Below, piece by piece: positions 49,831-58,629 of a stretch of 64,000 bases of DNA (the first letter of the stretch is position 1; every line of letters starts with the position of its first letter). Source of the stretch: Oceanispirochaeta sp963676905. Lineage in GTDB: Bacteria > Spirochaetota > Spirochaetia > DSM-2461. The notes under the pieces are model-generated. The model worked only from the letters and a program-made list of their open reading frames with translations. It was not told where the DNA came from and did not search any database. Position numbers and translations under genes: made by a program. The DNA lies in contig CAXXVE010000001.1 of the NCBI GenBank assembly GCA_963676905.2, forward strand, positions 496,001 to 560,000, given 5' to 3'.

Positions 49831-52338
49831 ATGAGTAAATATCCTTTTAAAGACATAGAAGCCAGATGGCAGAAATACTGGGAAGAGAATAAAACATTCA
49901 AGGTCTCTGAAGATCCGGCCTTCCCCCGGGATAAGAGAGCCTACGTCCTGGACATGTTCCCCTATCCTTCCGGCGCCGGTCTGCACGTCGGCCACCCCGA
50001 AGGATATACCGCTACCGACATCTACTGCCGGTACCTGAGAATGAACGGCTACAACGTTCTCCACCCCATGGGGTTTGACTCCTTTGGTCTCCCCGCGGAG
50101 AACTACGCCCTGAAGACAGGGACACACCCGAGCATTACCACTCAGGAGAACATCAATAACTTCCTGAAACAGATTAAATCCCTTGGTTTCAGCTACGACT
50201 GGGACAGGGAGATTTCCACCCATACAAGTGAGTACTACCACTGGACCCAGTGGATCTTCCTGCAGCTCTACAAGGCAGGCCTCGCCTACGAATCAGACAT
50301 GCCCATCAACTGGTGTCCCGACTGTATGACTGGCCTTGCCAACGAGGAGGTCCTTGACGGCCGCTGCGAACGGTGCGGTCAGCAGGTTGAGAGAAAGAAC
50401 CTGAGACAGTGGGTATTCAAGATCACAGAGTACGCCGACAAACTCCTTGAGGACCTGGACACCCTGGACTGGCCCGACTCTGTAAAAGCAATGCAGAGAA
50501 ACTGGATAGGAAGATCAGAAGGCGCCAATGTTGTGTTCCACACCGAGGGCGGCGACCCCATTGAAGTTTATACAACACGTCCCGATACCCTCTTCGGCGC
50601 TACCTATATGGTACTGGCTCCCGAGCATGCCCTTGTTGAGAAGATCACCACCGCTGATCAGAAGGCTAAGGTGGATGAGTATGTGCGCCAGGCCAACCTG
50701 AAAAGCGACCTGGAGCGGACAGAGCTTGCCAAGGACAAGACCGGTGTATTTACCGGCGCCTACGCCATCAACCCCCTTACGAATGAGAAGATCCCCGTGT
50801 GGGTGGCGGACTACGTCCTTATCTCCTACGGTTCCGGTGCGATTATGGCGGTTCCCGCCCATGATGAGCGTGACTGGGAGTTTGCCCAAAAGTTCGAACT
50901 GCCCATTATCGAAGTCCTTTCAGGCGGCAATGTACAGGAAGAAGCCTTTACAGGCGACGGTCCCCATGTGAACTCAGGGTTCCTGGACGGTCTTGGCAAG
51001 GAAGAGGCTATCAGCACTGTCATAAAGCATCTGGAAGAGAAGAAGATCGGTACAGGGGCTGTGAACTACAAGCTCCGTGACTGGATCTTCAGCCGCCAGA
51101 GATACTGGGGCGAGCCCATTCCCCTCGTACACTGCGACAAGTGCGGCATTGTGCCGGTACCCGAGGATCAGCTCCCCCTGGAACTGCCCCCAACAGACAA
51201 CTTCCACCCCTCCAACACCGGAGAGAGCCCCCTTGCGAATATCGAGGAGTGGGTGAACTGCGAGTGTCCTTCATGCGGAGGCGCAGGACGCAGAGAAACC
51301 AACACCATGCCCCAGTGGGCGGGAAGCTGCTGGTACTACCTGCGCTACATCGACCCCAAGAACACCGAGCGCTTTATAAGCAAGGAAGCCGAAGACTACT
51401 GGATGCCCGTAGACCTCTATGTGGGTGGCGCGGAGCACGCGGTACTTCACCTGCTCTACAGCCGGTTCTGGCACAAAGTTCTGTTTGATCTGGGACTTGT
51501 GAAGGACAAAGAGCCCTTCCAGAGACTGATCAACCAGGGAATGATTACCTCCTTTGCCTACCAGAGATCCGACAAGTCTCTTGTTCCCACCGATATGGTT
51601 GAGGAGAAAGACGACAAGTATATTGAGATTGAAACCGGAGAGGAAGTATCTCAGGTTATCGCCAAGATGAGTAAATCTCTTAAAAACGTGATAAACCCCG
51701 ATGACATCATCCGGGACTTCGGTTCCGACTCCATGAGAATGTATGAGATGTTTATGGGTCCCCTGCAGGTGTCAAAGCCCTGGCAGACCAAGGGACTTGT
51801 GGGTGTGAATAGATTCCTGAACAGAGTCTGGGACATTGCCGAGCGTGAGATCACAGACGAAGAGCCCAGTAAAGAGATGCTCAAGGTTCTCCATAAGACC
51901 ATCAAGAAGGTGAACGACGATACCAGGGACCTGGAGTTCAATACGGGTATCGCCCAGATGATGATCTTTATCAACGAAGCCTACAAGCTTGATAAGTGCT
52001 ACCGCGGACTCTGGGAACCCTTTGTCCTCCTCATCGCTCCCTACGCGCCCCACCTGGCCGAGGAGATGTGGCGGATGCTGGGTCATACAGAGACCCTGGC
52101 CTACGAATCCTGGCCCGAGTACATCGAAGAGCTGACTCGTGACGATGAGAAAGAGATCGTTGTACAGATTAACGGCAAGGTCCGCTGCAAAATGATGCTC
52201 CCCGCCGGAACTTCACCCGATGATATGAAGGCGGCAGCCCATAAGGAAGAGAAGGTCAAAGAGTGGACCGAAGGCAAGACCATCGTGAAAGAGATTGCCA
52301 TTCCCGACAAGCTGGTGAATATTGTAGTTAAGGGCTGA
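49831..52338 (+). CDS. leuS: Leucyl-tRNA synthetase
   Basis: An 835-residue class Ia synthetase that charges tRNA-Leu. The N-terminal signature is PYPSGAGLHVGHPEGYTATD (HVGH form of HIGH), with a CP1 editing domain (about 225-415), a zinc-like motif CPDCMTGLANEEVLDGRCERC and CDKC, and KMSKS at residues 612-616. The C-terminal anticodon domain is complete and length is normal for the bacterial type. Monocistronic, ended by the terminator at 52373. Confidence 0.97.
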   Translation: MSKYPFKDIEARWQKYWEENKTFKVSEDPAFPRDKRAYVLDMFPYPSGAGLHVGHPEGYTATDIYCRYLRMNGYNVLHPMGFDSFGLPAENYALKTGTHPSITTQENINNFLKQIKSLGFSYDWDREISTHTSEYYHWTQWIFLQLYKAGLAYESDMPINWCPDCMTGLANEEVLDGRCERCGQQVERKNLRQWVFKITEYADKLLEDLDTLDWPDSVKAMQRNWIGRSEGANVVFHTEGGDPIEVYTTRPDTLFGATYMVLAPEHALVEKITTADQKAKVDEYVRQANLKSDLERTELAKDKTGVFTGAYAINPLTNEKIPVWVADYVLISYGSGAIMAVPAHDERDWEFAQKFELPIIEVLSGGNVQEEAFTGDGPHVNSGFLDGLGKEEAISTVIKHLEEKKIGTGAVNYKLRDWIFSRQRYWGEPIPLVHCDKCGIVPVPEDQLPLELPPTDNFHPSNTGESPLANIEEWVNCECPSCGGAGRRETNTMPQWAGSCWYYLRYIDPKNTERFISKEAEDYWMPVDLYVGGAEHAVLHLLYSRFWHKVLFDLGLVKDKEPFQRLINQGMITSFAYQRSDKSLVPTDMVEEKDDKYIEIETGEEVSQVIAKMSKSLKNVINPDDIIRDFGSDSMRMYEMFMGPLQVSKPWQTKGLVGVNRFLNRVWDIAEREITDEEPSKEMLKVLHKTIKKVNDDTRDLEFNTGIAQMMIFINEAYKLDKCYRGLWEPFVLLIAPYAPHLAEEMWRMLGHTETLAYESWPEYIEELTRDDEKEIVVQINGKVRCKMMLPAGTSPDDMKAAAHKEEKVKEWTEGKTIVKEIAIPDKLVNIVVKG

Positions 52339-52372
52339 GAGCTCCCGACGACAGATCAGTAGAGAATACAAG

Positions 52373-52409
52373 CCCCCGCAGGCCATACCGGCAGGCGGGG
52401 GTTTTTTTT
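52373..52409 (+). terminator. Intrinsic terminator of leuS
   Basis: CCCCCGC (52373-52379) pairs with GCGGGGG (52395-52401) and is followed by eight T. It lies 3 bases from the end of the convergent flavodoxin-ferredoxin gene. Confidence 0.93.
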
Positions 52410-52411
52410 AT

Positions 52412-53194
52412 TCAGAGGGTCAGCTCCTCCGCCCGGACCCGGGGGTTCAGAACAAAACTGCTGAAGCTCTCCTGCGCCAGGGTGATGGCCTGAGCCGGGC
52501 AGGCGGCCAGGCAGCCGTAGCACTGCTGACAACCTCCCTTCCATACAGGCTTGTTCCCTTCCAGTTCAATATTGCCGGCTGAGCAGAGCCGGGTGCAGAG
52601 GCCGCAGCCGGTGCAGCTTTCGGTGGCAGTAAAGAGCCTGTCCTGAGAGGGAAAGGCCTTCAGGGCAAAGCCGTGGAAGAAGCCGCCGAAGAGGTTCCCC
52701 GCCGGGGTGGCGGATTCAATCCTCTGTTTCTGCCTGAGGCTGACGGCTTCGGCGATCCTCTGCCGGCGTGCGGCAAAGTCCTCAGGGGAGGAAGCGCTGA
52801 TCTTCTGCATAAAGCGGATCATTCCGGTGGGTTTCGATTCCCCTGAAGGGGTGTAGTTCCGCACAGAGAAGCCGGCCTGCAGCCGCCCTCCCCCCTTGCG
52901 GATCTGCCGGGAGGCCACCTTCAGAGCCGGGCCGGGGTTGCCTCCGCTGACGGCGGCGGCCCAGATGTAGCTGTTCTTCGAAAACCGGCTGCCTGCCAGA
53001 AAACGTTCCACCATCTCCGGTGCGCCCCAGGCGTAGATGGGAAAGATAATCCCCAGGCTCTCAATGTTTCTCAGATCCTCCCCTTCGGGGTGATCGGCGA
53101 TCCGCACAAGTTGGTGCCCCGTGTCCGCTCCCAGCTCCCGTGCCGCCTCATAGGCGTGTCCTGTACCGCTGAACCAGTAAATTCTCTTTTCCAT
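52412..53194 (-). CDS. EFR1-type flavodoxin-ferredoxin protein
   Basis: A 260-residue protein with an N-terminal flavodoxin-like domain (IYWFSGTGHAYEAARELG; IIFPIYAWGAPEMV; SGGNPG) and a C-terminal two-cluster ferredoxin (CTGCGLCTRLC and CQQCYGCLAACP). EFR1 proteins occur in anaerobes; their electron partners are unknown. The gene is directly downstream of the padR regulator in the same direction and has the same palindrome just before its start, so it is probably the main PadR target. Confidence 0.87.
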   Translation of the reverse strand: MEKRIYWFSGTGHAYEAARELGADTGHQLVRIADHPEGEDLRNIESLGIIFPIYAWGAPEMVERFLAGSRFSKNSYIWAAAVSGGNPGPALKVASRQIRKGGGRLQAGFSVRNYTPSGESKPTGMIRFMQKISASSPEDFAARRQRIAEAVSLRQKQRIESATPAGNLFGGFFHGFALKAFPSQDRLFTATESCTGCGLCTRLCSAGNIELEGNKPVWKGGCQQCYGCLAACPAQAITLAQESFSSFVLNPRVRAEELTL

Positions 53195-53205
53195 GACTTC
53201 TCTCC

Positions 53206-53229
53206 ACCTATTCTAATATCAGAATAGGT
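53206..53229. promoter_or_regulatory. PadR operator at the EFR1 gene
   Basis: ACCTATTCT-AATATC-AGAATAGGT, a 9-6-9 perfect inverted repeat 12 bases before the EFR1 start, identical in both arms to the core of the palindrome at the padR start (53787-53810). Confidence 0.9.
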
Positions 53230-53267
53230 ATGCAAAAAAATATAAGACGACTCACCGGGCTCTTCTA

Positions 53268-53786
53268 TCAATTCTTTTCCAACTCTTCTTCAAGCCAGTT
53301 GAGATCCGCTTCCATGCGCAGCTGCATCCGGCGGTAGACCGCCGCCACGCCTTTTTTGGTCCGGACGAAGTGTCCCCCCTCCCATTTCATCCCTTCGGCG
53401 AAGGCAAGGAGGCGGTCCCGGTACTCTTCCAGGGCCTCTCTGTACTCCGCTGGAGTCAGAATATTCTCCGACAGTATGACCCCCACATGGAGGTCGGGAT
53501 ATATGGGCCGGGGGCTGGTGATGCACTCCAGAACCCCCTGTTTCAGAGCCTCTTCCCCCTTTGCCTCCAGGTGGTAGACCTTCCGCCGGGGGGAACCGGG
53601 CTCCTTCTCATAGCTGAAGGAGATATACTCCTCCTCCGCCAGACCCTTTAGAACGGCATAAACAGAAGAAAACCCGATTTCCGACCAGGTACGCATTTGG
53701 GTGTCGTCGATCAGTTTTTCAAGCTCATAGGCGTAGCGGTCTTTGGAGACAAGCAGGGAGAGCAGCAGGAGTTCATTCTGTTTCAT
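53268..53786 (-). CDS. PadR family transcriptional regulator
   Basis: A 172-residue PadR regulator: winged HTH at about 1-80 (LLLLSLLVSKDRYAYELEK, TWSEIGFSSVYAVLKGL, wing EPGSPRRKVYHL) and a C-terminal helical dimer domain. It resembles PadR-s2/AphA-like proteins. Its start codon lies inside a long palindrome, so it represses itself by blocking transcription or initiation, and the same site precedes the EFR1 gene 73 bases downstream of its stop. The inducer is unknown. Confidence 0.92.
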   Translation of the reverse strand: MKQNELLLLSLLVSKDRYAYELEKLIDDTQMRTWSEIGFSSVYAVLKGLAEEEYISFSYEKEPGSPRRKVYHLEAKGEEALKQGVLECITSPRPIYPDLHVGVILSENILTPAEYREALEEYRDRLLAFAEGMKWEGGHFVRTKKGVAAVYRRMQLRMEADLNWLEEELEKN

Positions 53787-53816
53787 ACCTATTCTTGATA
53801 TAGAATAGGTATGAAA
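53781..53816. promoter_or_regulatory. Long PadR operator overlapping padR start
   Basis: TTTCATACCTATTCT (53781-53795) and AGAATAGGTATGAAA (53802-53816) form a perfect 15-6-15 inverted repeat that includes the padR ATG on the minus strand. Confidence 0.93.
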
Positions 53817-53903
53817 ACAAGTGTTATCTGTTGAAATTTACCGAATTCCTTTTAAAACCGTGCTTTTTACGGGCCATGAATACCGGGAACATCGGATACA
53901 GAC

Positions 53904-53941
53904 AAAAAAGCCCCCGCTGACCAAATCCGGCCGGCGGGGGC
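53904..53941 (-). terminator. Intrinsic terminator (minus strand)
   Basis: GCCCCCGC (53910-53917) pairs with GCGGGGGC (53934-53941), and in the minus direction the stem is followed by TTTTTT (53909-53904). It ends the candidate RNA or the GGDEF transcript ahead of padR. Confidence 0.85.
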
Positions 53942-54155
53942 ATTCTATATCCGATTCGAACATTTCCCTTTCCGGAGGCGAGTTATCAGGTCTCCGGCTT
54001 GTATGGGAGGGAGACTCACTGTGGGAAAATCTTCAAATCGTTTGAAGCTCTTTCATATATAAAATATCAGCATTTCTGATTTCTCCGCCCCGCAGGGCAG
54101 GCATACCTGAAATGCCTGGACATACTATTTGACTCAGGGAAGTACCTCTCCCTGA
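53904..54155 (-). ncRNA. Candidate structured small RNA
   Basis: This gap of nearly 500 bases holds a series of hairpins on the minus strand: 54155-54134 (TCAGGGA/TCCCTGA), 54118-54098 (CAGGCAT/ATGCCTG), 54080-54066 (ATCAG/CTGAT), 54047-54031 (CTTCAAA/TTTGAAG) and 53997-53972 (CCGGAG/CTCCGG), then a GC-rich stem with six T. A -10-like TATATT (54165-54160) precedes the first hairpin. No convincing ORF is present. It fits no riboswitch class I recognise. It could instead be the 3' region of the GGDEF message or a padR leader. Confidence 0.45.
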
Positions 54156-54275
54156 TGTGAATATAATCTAACAAACGTATATGATTCATTTCTGAACGTT
54201 TTGTGAACTTCCCGTATAAATTCCTTGTTTACTGATAGGAAAGATGCCCCTCACCGAGTGATCAAAATCCCCGGT

Positions 54276-55910
54276 TTACTCCTCTTCCTCACAGCTGCCT
54301 TCTTCAGGATTTTTTACAGAGTACCTGTTGCGGCCGTTGTTTTTAGAGTCGTAGAGAGCCTGGTCGGCAAGTTCAAGCAGCCTCTCCGGAGAGGTTCCTG
54401 AAGTGGCAGGGGAGGTACTTGCTATTCCAAGGCTTACGGTAACGTAGGAAGCCGTCGGGGAGTCGGCGTGGGGAATCTTCAGATACTTTATCCTCTGCTG
54501 AATCATCTCTGCCACCCGAATGGCGCCGCCGCAGACTGTATCTTCCAGAATAATAAGGAACTCCTCTCCTCCGTAGCGGCAGCAGAAGTCGGTGTTCCTT
54601 GTAACCACTGAGTGGAGGGCCCCGGCAATATTACGAAGGCAGATATCACCGGCAATATGGCCGTAACGGTCGTTAAAGAGCTTGAAGTGATCTATATCCA
54701 GCAGGATAAAAGAGAAGGAGCTGTGCTCTGTGGAAAGAGGCTCTGCGGCTCTGCTGTCCAGCCAGTTGCGGTAAAATCTTTTATTATAAAGCCCTGTTAG
54801 CTCGTCGGTAACAGCCTGCTCATGGAGATCAAGATTCTTCCGGTTCAGCTCGACAGTCTGCTCCTGAATAACATCAAGTAAGCCGTTAAAACTGTCGTAG
54901 AGCTGTCCGAACTCATTATTGGACGAGCCTTTGATCCTGTAGGAGAGATCTCCCTGTTCCTTGATATGCTGTACACCCCGATAGAGTGTCTTAAAGGGCT
55001 GAATATAGTGAATCCTCATAAAACGGAGAACCGATATACCGACTATCAGAAGCCCCGAAAGGGCTACAAGTATGTAAATGATATATGTCTGGCGGCCAAG
55101 CATCATCAGTGTTCTCGTCTGAACGATCTTGATAACAACTTCCCCATGGAGATTATCCGTGAGGTTTTCAAGCTTATTGTAGGAGGTCATCACATCCTGG
55201 CTCTTCTCAATAACAATCCCGTCGTCCAGCAGCGCCTTTCCCAGTCTTGGTTTCAGCTGTTCCAATACCATGGGCAGTGAGAGCACCTGAAAGTCAATAT
55301 CTGAAATTTCAGCCAGATCAGATATAACCGGTGGAGTAAGCTCCTTTCCAAGTACAAGATGACCGGCACTGCTCCTCTCCTCGCTCCATTTCTTCACGGG
55401 CTGGGCAACCATCATGAAAACACGGTCTCCGAGTATCCGGAGTCCTCCGGTAGGCTCGTCACTCAGGCAGCATAGAAGGCTCTCCGGAAAAAAGTCCTGC
55501 GGAAAATCATCGCTGACGATCTCCTCTTCTTCGAGCAGGTCCGCCTCCATCTGCCATTTGATGGAACCGTCCATTCTGACATAGGACATAAGATTCAGTT
55601 TCAGGGTTAGCAGGGTATCCAGGGCCAGGTTGCTCTCTTCATATTCGGGAAACTCGTCCATAAGGAAAAGCCATGAGTCATCCCAGATAGCCCAGTCCCT
55701 GTTGGTGTCACTCAAATGCCCTTCTTCGGCGTTCAGAATTCTTTCGACACTCTCAATCTGTGATTCCTGCCTCAGATCTTCAAGCAGCTGATACCGCATA
55801 ACAAGCATGAAGTATCCCACAGCAATACTGAATATCATAAGGATGAGAAAGGATATGCTTATAAACCGGACCAGAGCCCGCGTGGCTTTTAACTCTGAAG
55901 AGTAAAACAT
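54276..55910 (-). CDS. CHASE4-HAMP-GGDEF diguanylate cyclase
   Basis: A 544-residue membrane protein: membrane helix 1 (about 15-35), an extracytoplasmic CHASE4-like sensor (about 40-275, opening AEEGHLSDTNRDWAIWDDSW), helix 2 (about 275-300), HAMP (about 300-355) and GGDEF (about 375-535) with active-site CRYGGEEF. GGEEF domains make cyclic-di-GMP; an RxxD inhibition site upstream of the loop is not obvious. The ligand is unknown. With the HD-GYP protein at 10.8 kb it forms a make/break pair in this window. Confidence 0.92.
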   Translation of the reverse strand: MFYSSELKATRALVRFISISFLILMIFSIAVGYFMLVMRYQLLEDLRQESQIESVERILNAEEGHLSDTNRDWAIWDDSWLFLMDEFPEYEESNLALDTLLTLKLNLMSYVRMDGSIKWQMEADLLEEEEIVSDDFPQDFFPESLLCCLSDEPTGGLRILGDRVFMMVAQPVKKWSEERSSAGHLVLGKELTPPVISDLAEISDIDFQVLSLPMVLEQLKPRLGKALLDDGIVIEKSQDVMTSYNKLENLTDNLHGEVVIKIVQTRTLMMLGRQTYIIYILVALSGLLIVGISVLRFMRIHYIQPFKTLYRGVQHIKEQGDLSYRIKGSSNNEFGQLYDSFNGLLDVIQEQTVELNRKNLDLHEQAVTDELTGLYNKRFYRNWLDSRAAEPLSTEHSSFSFILLDIDHFKLFNDRYGHIAGDICLRNIAGALHSVVTRNTDFCCRYGGEEFLIILEDTVCGGAIRVAEMIQQRIKYLKIPHADSPTASYVTVSLGIASTSPATSGTSPERLLELADQALYDSKNNGRNRYSVKNPEEGSCEEEE

Positions 55911-56035
55911 CTATAACCTCTGTCCTTTAAGTATAGGAGTTTGAAATGTAATTTTTTTAAAAAATAATTCTAATATTTACCGAAGAGGAATAATGGCTGT
56001 ATCCAGCTCCTGACCGGGACAATTCTGTCTGAGAC

Positions 56036-56446
56036 TCACCCGACCTCCAGACGGTGGAGAAGAGACTTCAGAAGCCTGACATCCTCCTGTCCCAGATTAT
56101 GGGAGATCTCCCTCTCCATCCCTTTTTTAAGGGCCATATTATCATTGTAGAAAGATTCGCCCTTTGCCGTGATCACTAGAGCCTTCTCACGGCGGTTCTC
56201 ACCGGGCTGCAGAAGAAGGTATCCCCGCTTCTCAAGTGCCAGGGCACATCTGTGCACAGCCTGCCGGGACATGTCCATTTCACGGGCCGCTGAGGAGACA
56301 CTGAGCCTGGTGCCGTAGATTCTATTTAGAAGATGTCCCTCGGCCATTGTGACATCGGCAAAGGGTCCCTCTGCCATCTTCTCCATAACGGTTTTTCTCA
56401 GAATCAGATGCTTGTCGCTGATCAGGTCTATAAGATTAATCCCCAT
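56036..56446 (-). CDS. MarR family transcriptional regulator
   Basis: A 136-residue winged-HTH regulator (TRLSVSSAAREMDMSRQAVH recognition region, wing LLLQPGENRREKALVIT). The start at 56446 follows GGAGGAG; the frame runs 5 residues further. Divergent from the DUF2798 membrane-protein gene, with a perfect palindrome between, so it probably represses both. MarR proteins respond to phenolics, oxidants or antibiotics; the effector is unknown. Confidence 0.88.
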   Translation of the reverse strand: MGINLIDLISDKHLILRKTVMEKMAEGPFADVTMAEGHLLNRIYGTRLSVSSAAREMDMSRQAVHRCALALEKRGYLLLQPGENRREKALVITAKGESFYNDNMALKKGMEREISHNLGQEDVRLLKSLLHRLEVG

Positions 56447-56492
56447 AATATCTCCTCCCATGTATTATTTTCTGAAAATATACTCTCTGTCA

Positions 56493-56513
56493 ATTGTCAA
56501 CAATGTTGACAAT
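56493..56513. promoter_or_regulatory. MarR operator between divergent genes
   Basis: ATTGTCAAC-AAT-GTTGACAAT is a perfect 9-3-9 inverted repeat, 21 bases, midway between marR (start 56446) and the DUF2798 gene (start 56568). Size and position are typical of MarR sites. Confidence 0.88.
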
Positions 56514-56567
56514 CAATGCCATTTATCTATACACTTGCGTACACTAATAAAACAGGAAAGGTAAACA

Positions 56568-57041
56568 ATGGGTGAAAATAAATTACAGAAAATGATGTTC
56601 ACAGTCTTTATGTGCTTCTTTATGGTACTGGGCATGAGCATCTACAACATTATTCTGCAGGAGGGAGTGACTTCTGAGCTCTTTCTGCATCTGGCGGTCA
56701 GCTTCATTCCGGTCTTCGCAATAGCTCTCTGTCTCGATCTCTTTATTGCAGGCCCCCTGGCGAAGAAAATAGCCTTCACCATCATCCCTGAGGGAACAGA
56801 AAAGCAGATGATCCACAGGGTCCTCTCAATTGCCCTCCCCATGGTATCCATGATGGTTCTTCTGATGTCTGTATTCGGAGTTATTAAAACCTTCGGACTC
56901 AGTTCCGAGGCAATTGAACACTACCCCATGGGAGTTCTTACAAACTTTGTAGCGGCCCTGCCGCTGAATTTCTTCATAGTCTCTCCTCTGGTCCGCTTTG
57001 TCATCTTCCCGAAGGTATTCCCGGCAAAAGCAGCAGCCTGA
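56568..57041 (+). CDS. DUF2798 family membrane protein
   Basis: A 157-residue membrane protein with four helices arranged as two similar halves (about 10-30, 38-60, 85-108, 122-145); each half ends in a hydrophobic stretch with FIAGPLAKKIAF and FIVSPLVRFVIF, the DUF2798 repeat. Function unknown; it often sits beside MarR/TetR regulators. Here it diverges from marR with a shared operator, so its expression is probably induced by whatever releases MarR. Confidence 0.82.
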   Translation: MGENKLQKMMFTVFMCFFMVLGMSIYNIILQEGVTSELFLHLAVSFIPVFAIALCLDLFIAGPLAKKIAFTIIPEGTEKQMIHRVLSIALPMVSMMVLLMSVFGVIKTFGLSSEAIEHYPMGVLTNFVAALPLNFFIVSPLVRFVIFPKVFPAKAAA

Positions 57042-57162
57042 GAGTTCAGGCACAGGACAGCTGCGGCCTGTTGAACCCTCCTTCACCGTTTCTTGATCAA
57101 ACAGGGGGATTGCGGGGAGCGGGGAACTTTTCTATGATGGATATCATTGATAAGGAGGGGCT

Positions 57163-57858
57163 ATGACCCGCGAAATCAAACTGAATCCCCAGTGGCTGAA
57201 TATTCTACAAGATGAGTTTGAAAAGCCCTATATGGATGAGCTGCGGCAGTTTCTTGTACAGGAAAAAGCTGAGGGCAAAACCCTCTTTCCCCCTGGAAGC
57301 CAGATCTTCTACGCCCTGGACCGGACTCCCTTCGACAGGGTAAAGGTTGTTATTCTCGGACAGGACCCCTACCACGGCCCGGGTCAGGCCCACGGCCTCT
57401 GTTTCTCGGTGCAGCCCGGTGTGGCCCCTCCTCCCAGCCTGATAAACATCTACAAGGAGATGGAGAGCGATCTTGGTCTCCAGCCCCCCGCCCATGGATG
57501 CCTGTCCAGCTGGGCGGATCAGGGAGTCCTGCTGCTCAACTCTGTTCTTACCGTAGAGGCCCACAAGGCCGCCTCCCATCAGGGACGGGGGTGGGAGCAG
57601 TTCACCGACAGGGTCATAGGGGAGCTTGAAAGCCGGCGGGAAAACCTTGTCTTTATCCTATGGGGAGGCTATGCCCGTAAAAAGGGGAGCTTTATCGACA
57701 GGAAGAGGCATATGGTCATCGAAAGTCCGCACCCCTCTCCCCTCTCCTCATACAGGGGATTCTTCGGCAGCCGTCCCTTCAGCCGCAGCAACGAATACCT
57801 GAAACAGACAGGGCAGACCCCTATCGACTGGAAGCTTCCGGAAGAAGGAGTTCTGTAA
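57163..57858 (+). CDS. ung: Uracil-DNA glycosylase
   Basis: A 231-residue family 1 uracil-DNA glycosylase that removes uracil from DNA to start base-excision repair. GQDPYHGPGQAHG contains the catalytic Asp68, LLLNSVLTVE forms the uracil pocket and HPSPLS contains His190. Length is normal. Ribosome site aaggagggg precedes the ATG. Its last 38 bases overlap the end of the convergent lipoprotein gene. Confidence 0.96.
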   Translation: MTREIKLNPQWLNILQDEFEKPYMDELRQFLVQEKAEGKTLFPPGSQIFYALDRTPFDRVKVVILGQDPYHGPGQAHGLCFSVQPGVAPPPSLINIYKEMESDLGLQPPAHGCLSSWADQGVLLLNSVLTVEAHKAASHQGRGWEQFTDRVIGELESRRENLVFILWGGYARKKGSFIDRKRHMVIESPHPSPLSSYRGFFGSRPFSRSNEYLKQTGQTPIDWKLPEEGVL

Positions 57859-58582
57859 TACTGCAGATCTCGCCATGATCATCCACCTGATACTCGAGGA
57901 TTTCACGGGACAGGGGATTGTAAAGGAATCCCCACCCTTCAGGGAGTTTGAGAGTTTGCTCTGTGCCCTCGGCCTCTGAAAACAGTTGAACTCTCTTCAG
58001 TGATGATCCGAACCAGGGTCCGCCGGAGAGGGCCGGACTGACGTCAAACTGTTTCTTTTCCCTTATATACCAGCTGCGCATCTGCTGCCTTCCCAGCTGC
58101 CTTACAAGGAGCTCCCTGTCCGTCAGCCATGGATCGTCCAGTTCCGCCATCTCTCTCAGAAAACGGCTGCAGTTGAACTCCTCCATTGAATACCCAAGCT
58201 CTGTCAGCCTTGTCAGAACAGACAGGGCAGCTCCGTCTTTGCGGCTCAGTGCCCCGTCAAAGCTGTAGCGGGGTATATAGGCACCCTGAGGGCAGGGGCG
58301 GCATGTTGCCGTCAGAGCGGGGGGATAGAGAAGGATAAGGAGATCCTCCTCCAGGGGGACGGAAAACGAAATACCCGGAGGCACGCCCCCGGACCAGTCC
58401 AGCATCAGAGATCCGGAGTCCCCTGACAGGGCGGTCCACTTGAGACCCCAGACCCCTTCAAGGACACTCTCCAGTTCTCCGGCGTAGCTGTCCACATCAA
58501 GGCGGACCTCTTTTTCAGAAGTAAAGAGAGTACACCCTGTCAGAAGCACTCCCAGACAGAGGGATATTGCAGAAGCATTCAT
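57821..58582 (-). CDS. Hypothetical lipoprotein
   Basis: A 253-residue protein with a lipoprotein signal (GVLLTGC) when started at ATG 58582; a TTG at 58618 would add 12 residues. The body is mixed and acidic with CRPCPQGAYIPRYSFDGALS near the middle and a long helical region (about 120-170). I do not recognise the family. It lies 47 bases after the DUF4416 gene and may be co-transcribed with it. The 3' end overlaps ung convergently. Confidence 0.6.
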   Translation of the reverse strand: MNASAISLCLGVLLTGCTLFTSEKEVRLDVDSYAGELESVLEGVWGLKWTALSGDSGSLMLDWSGGVPPGISFSVPLEEDLLILLYPPALTATCRPCPQGAYIPRYSFDGALSRKDGAALSVLTRLTELGYSMEEFNCSRFLREMAELDDPWLTDRELLVRQLGRQQMRSWYIREKKQFDVSPALSGGPWFGSSLKRVQLFSEAEGTEQTLKLPEGWGFLYNPLSREILEYQVDDHGEICSITELLLPEASSR

Positions 58583-58629
58583 ACCCGGAACAGGGAACCG
58601 GGACAGCCGGTGCTTCAAGGATTATTGTG

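Noticed and set aside
53950..53965. T-loop-like GTTCGAATC on the minus strand, suggesting a tRNA
   Set aside because: The flanking bases do not form the 5-base T stem, and no acceptor or anticodon arm is present at tRNA distances.
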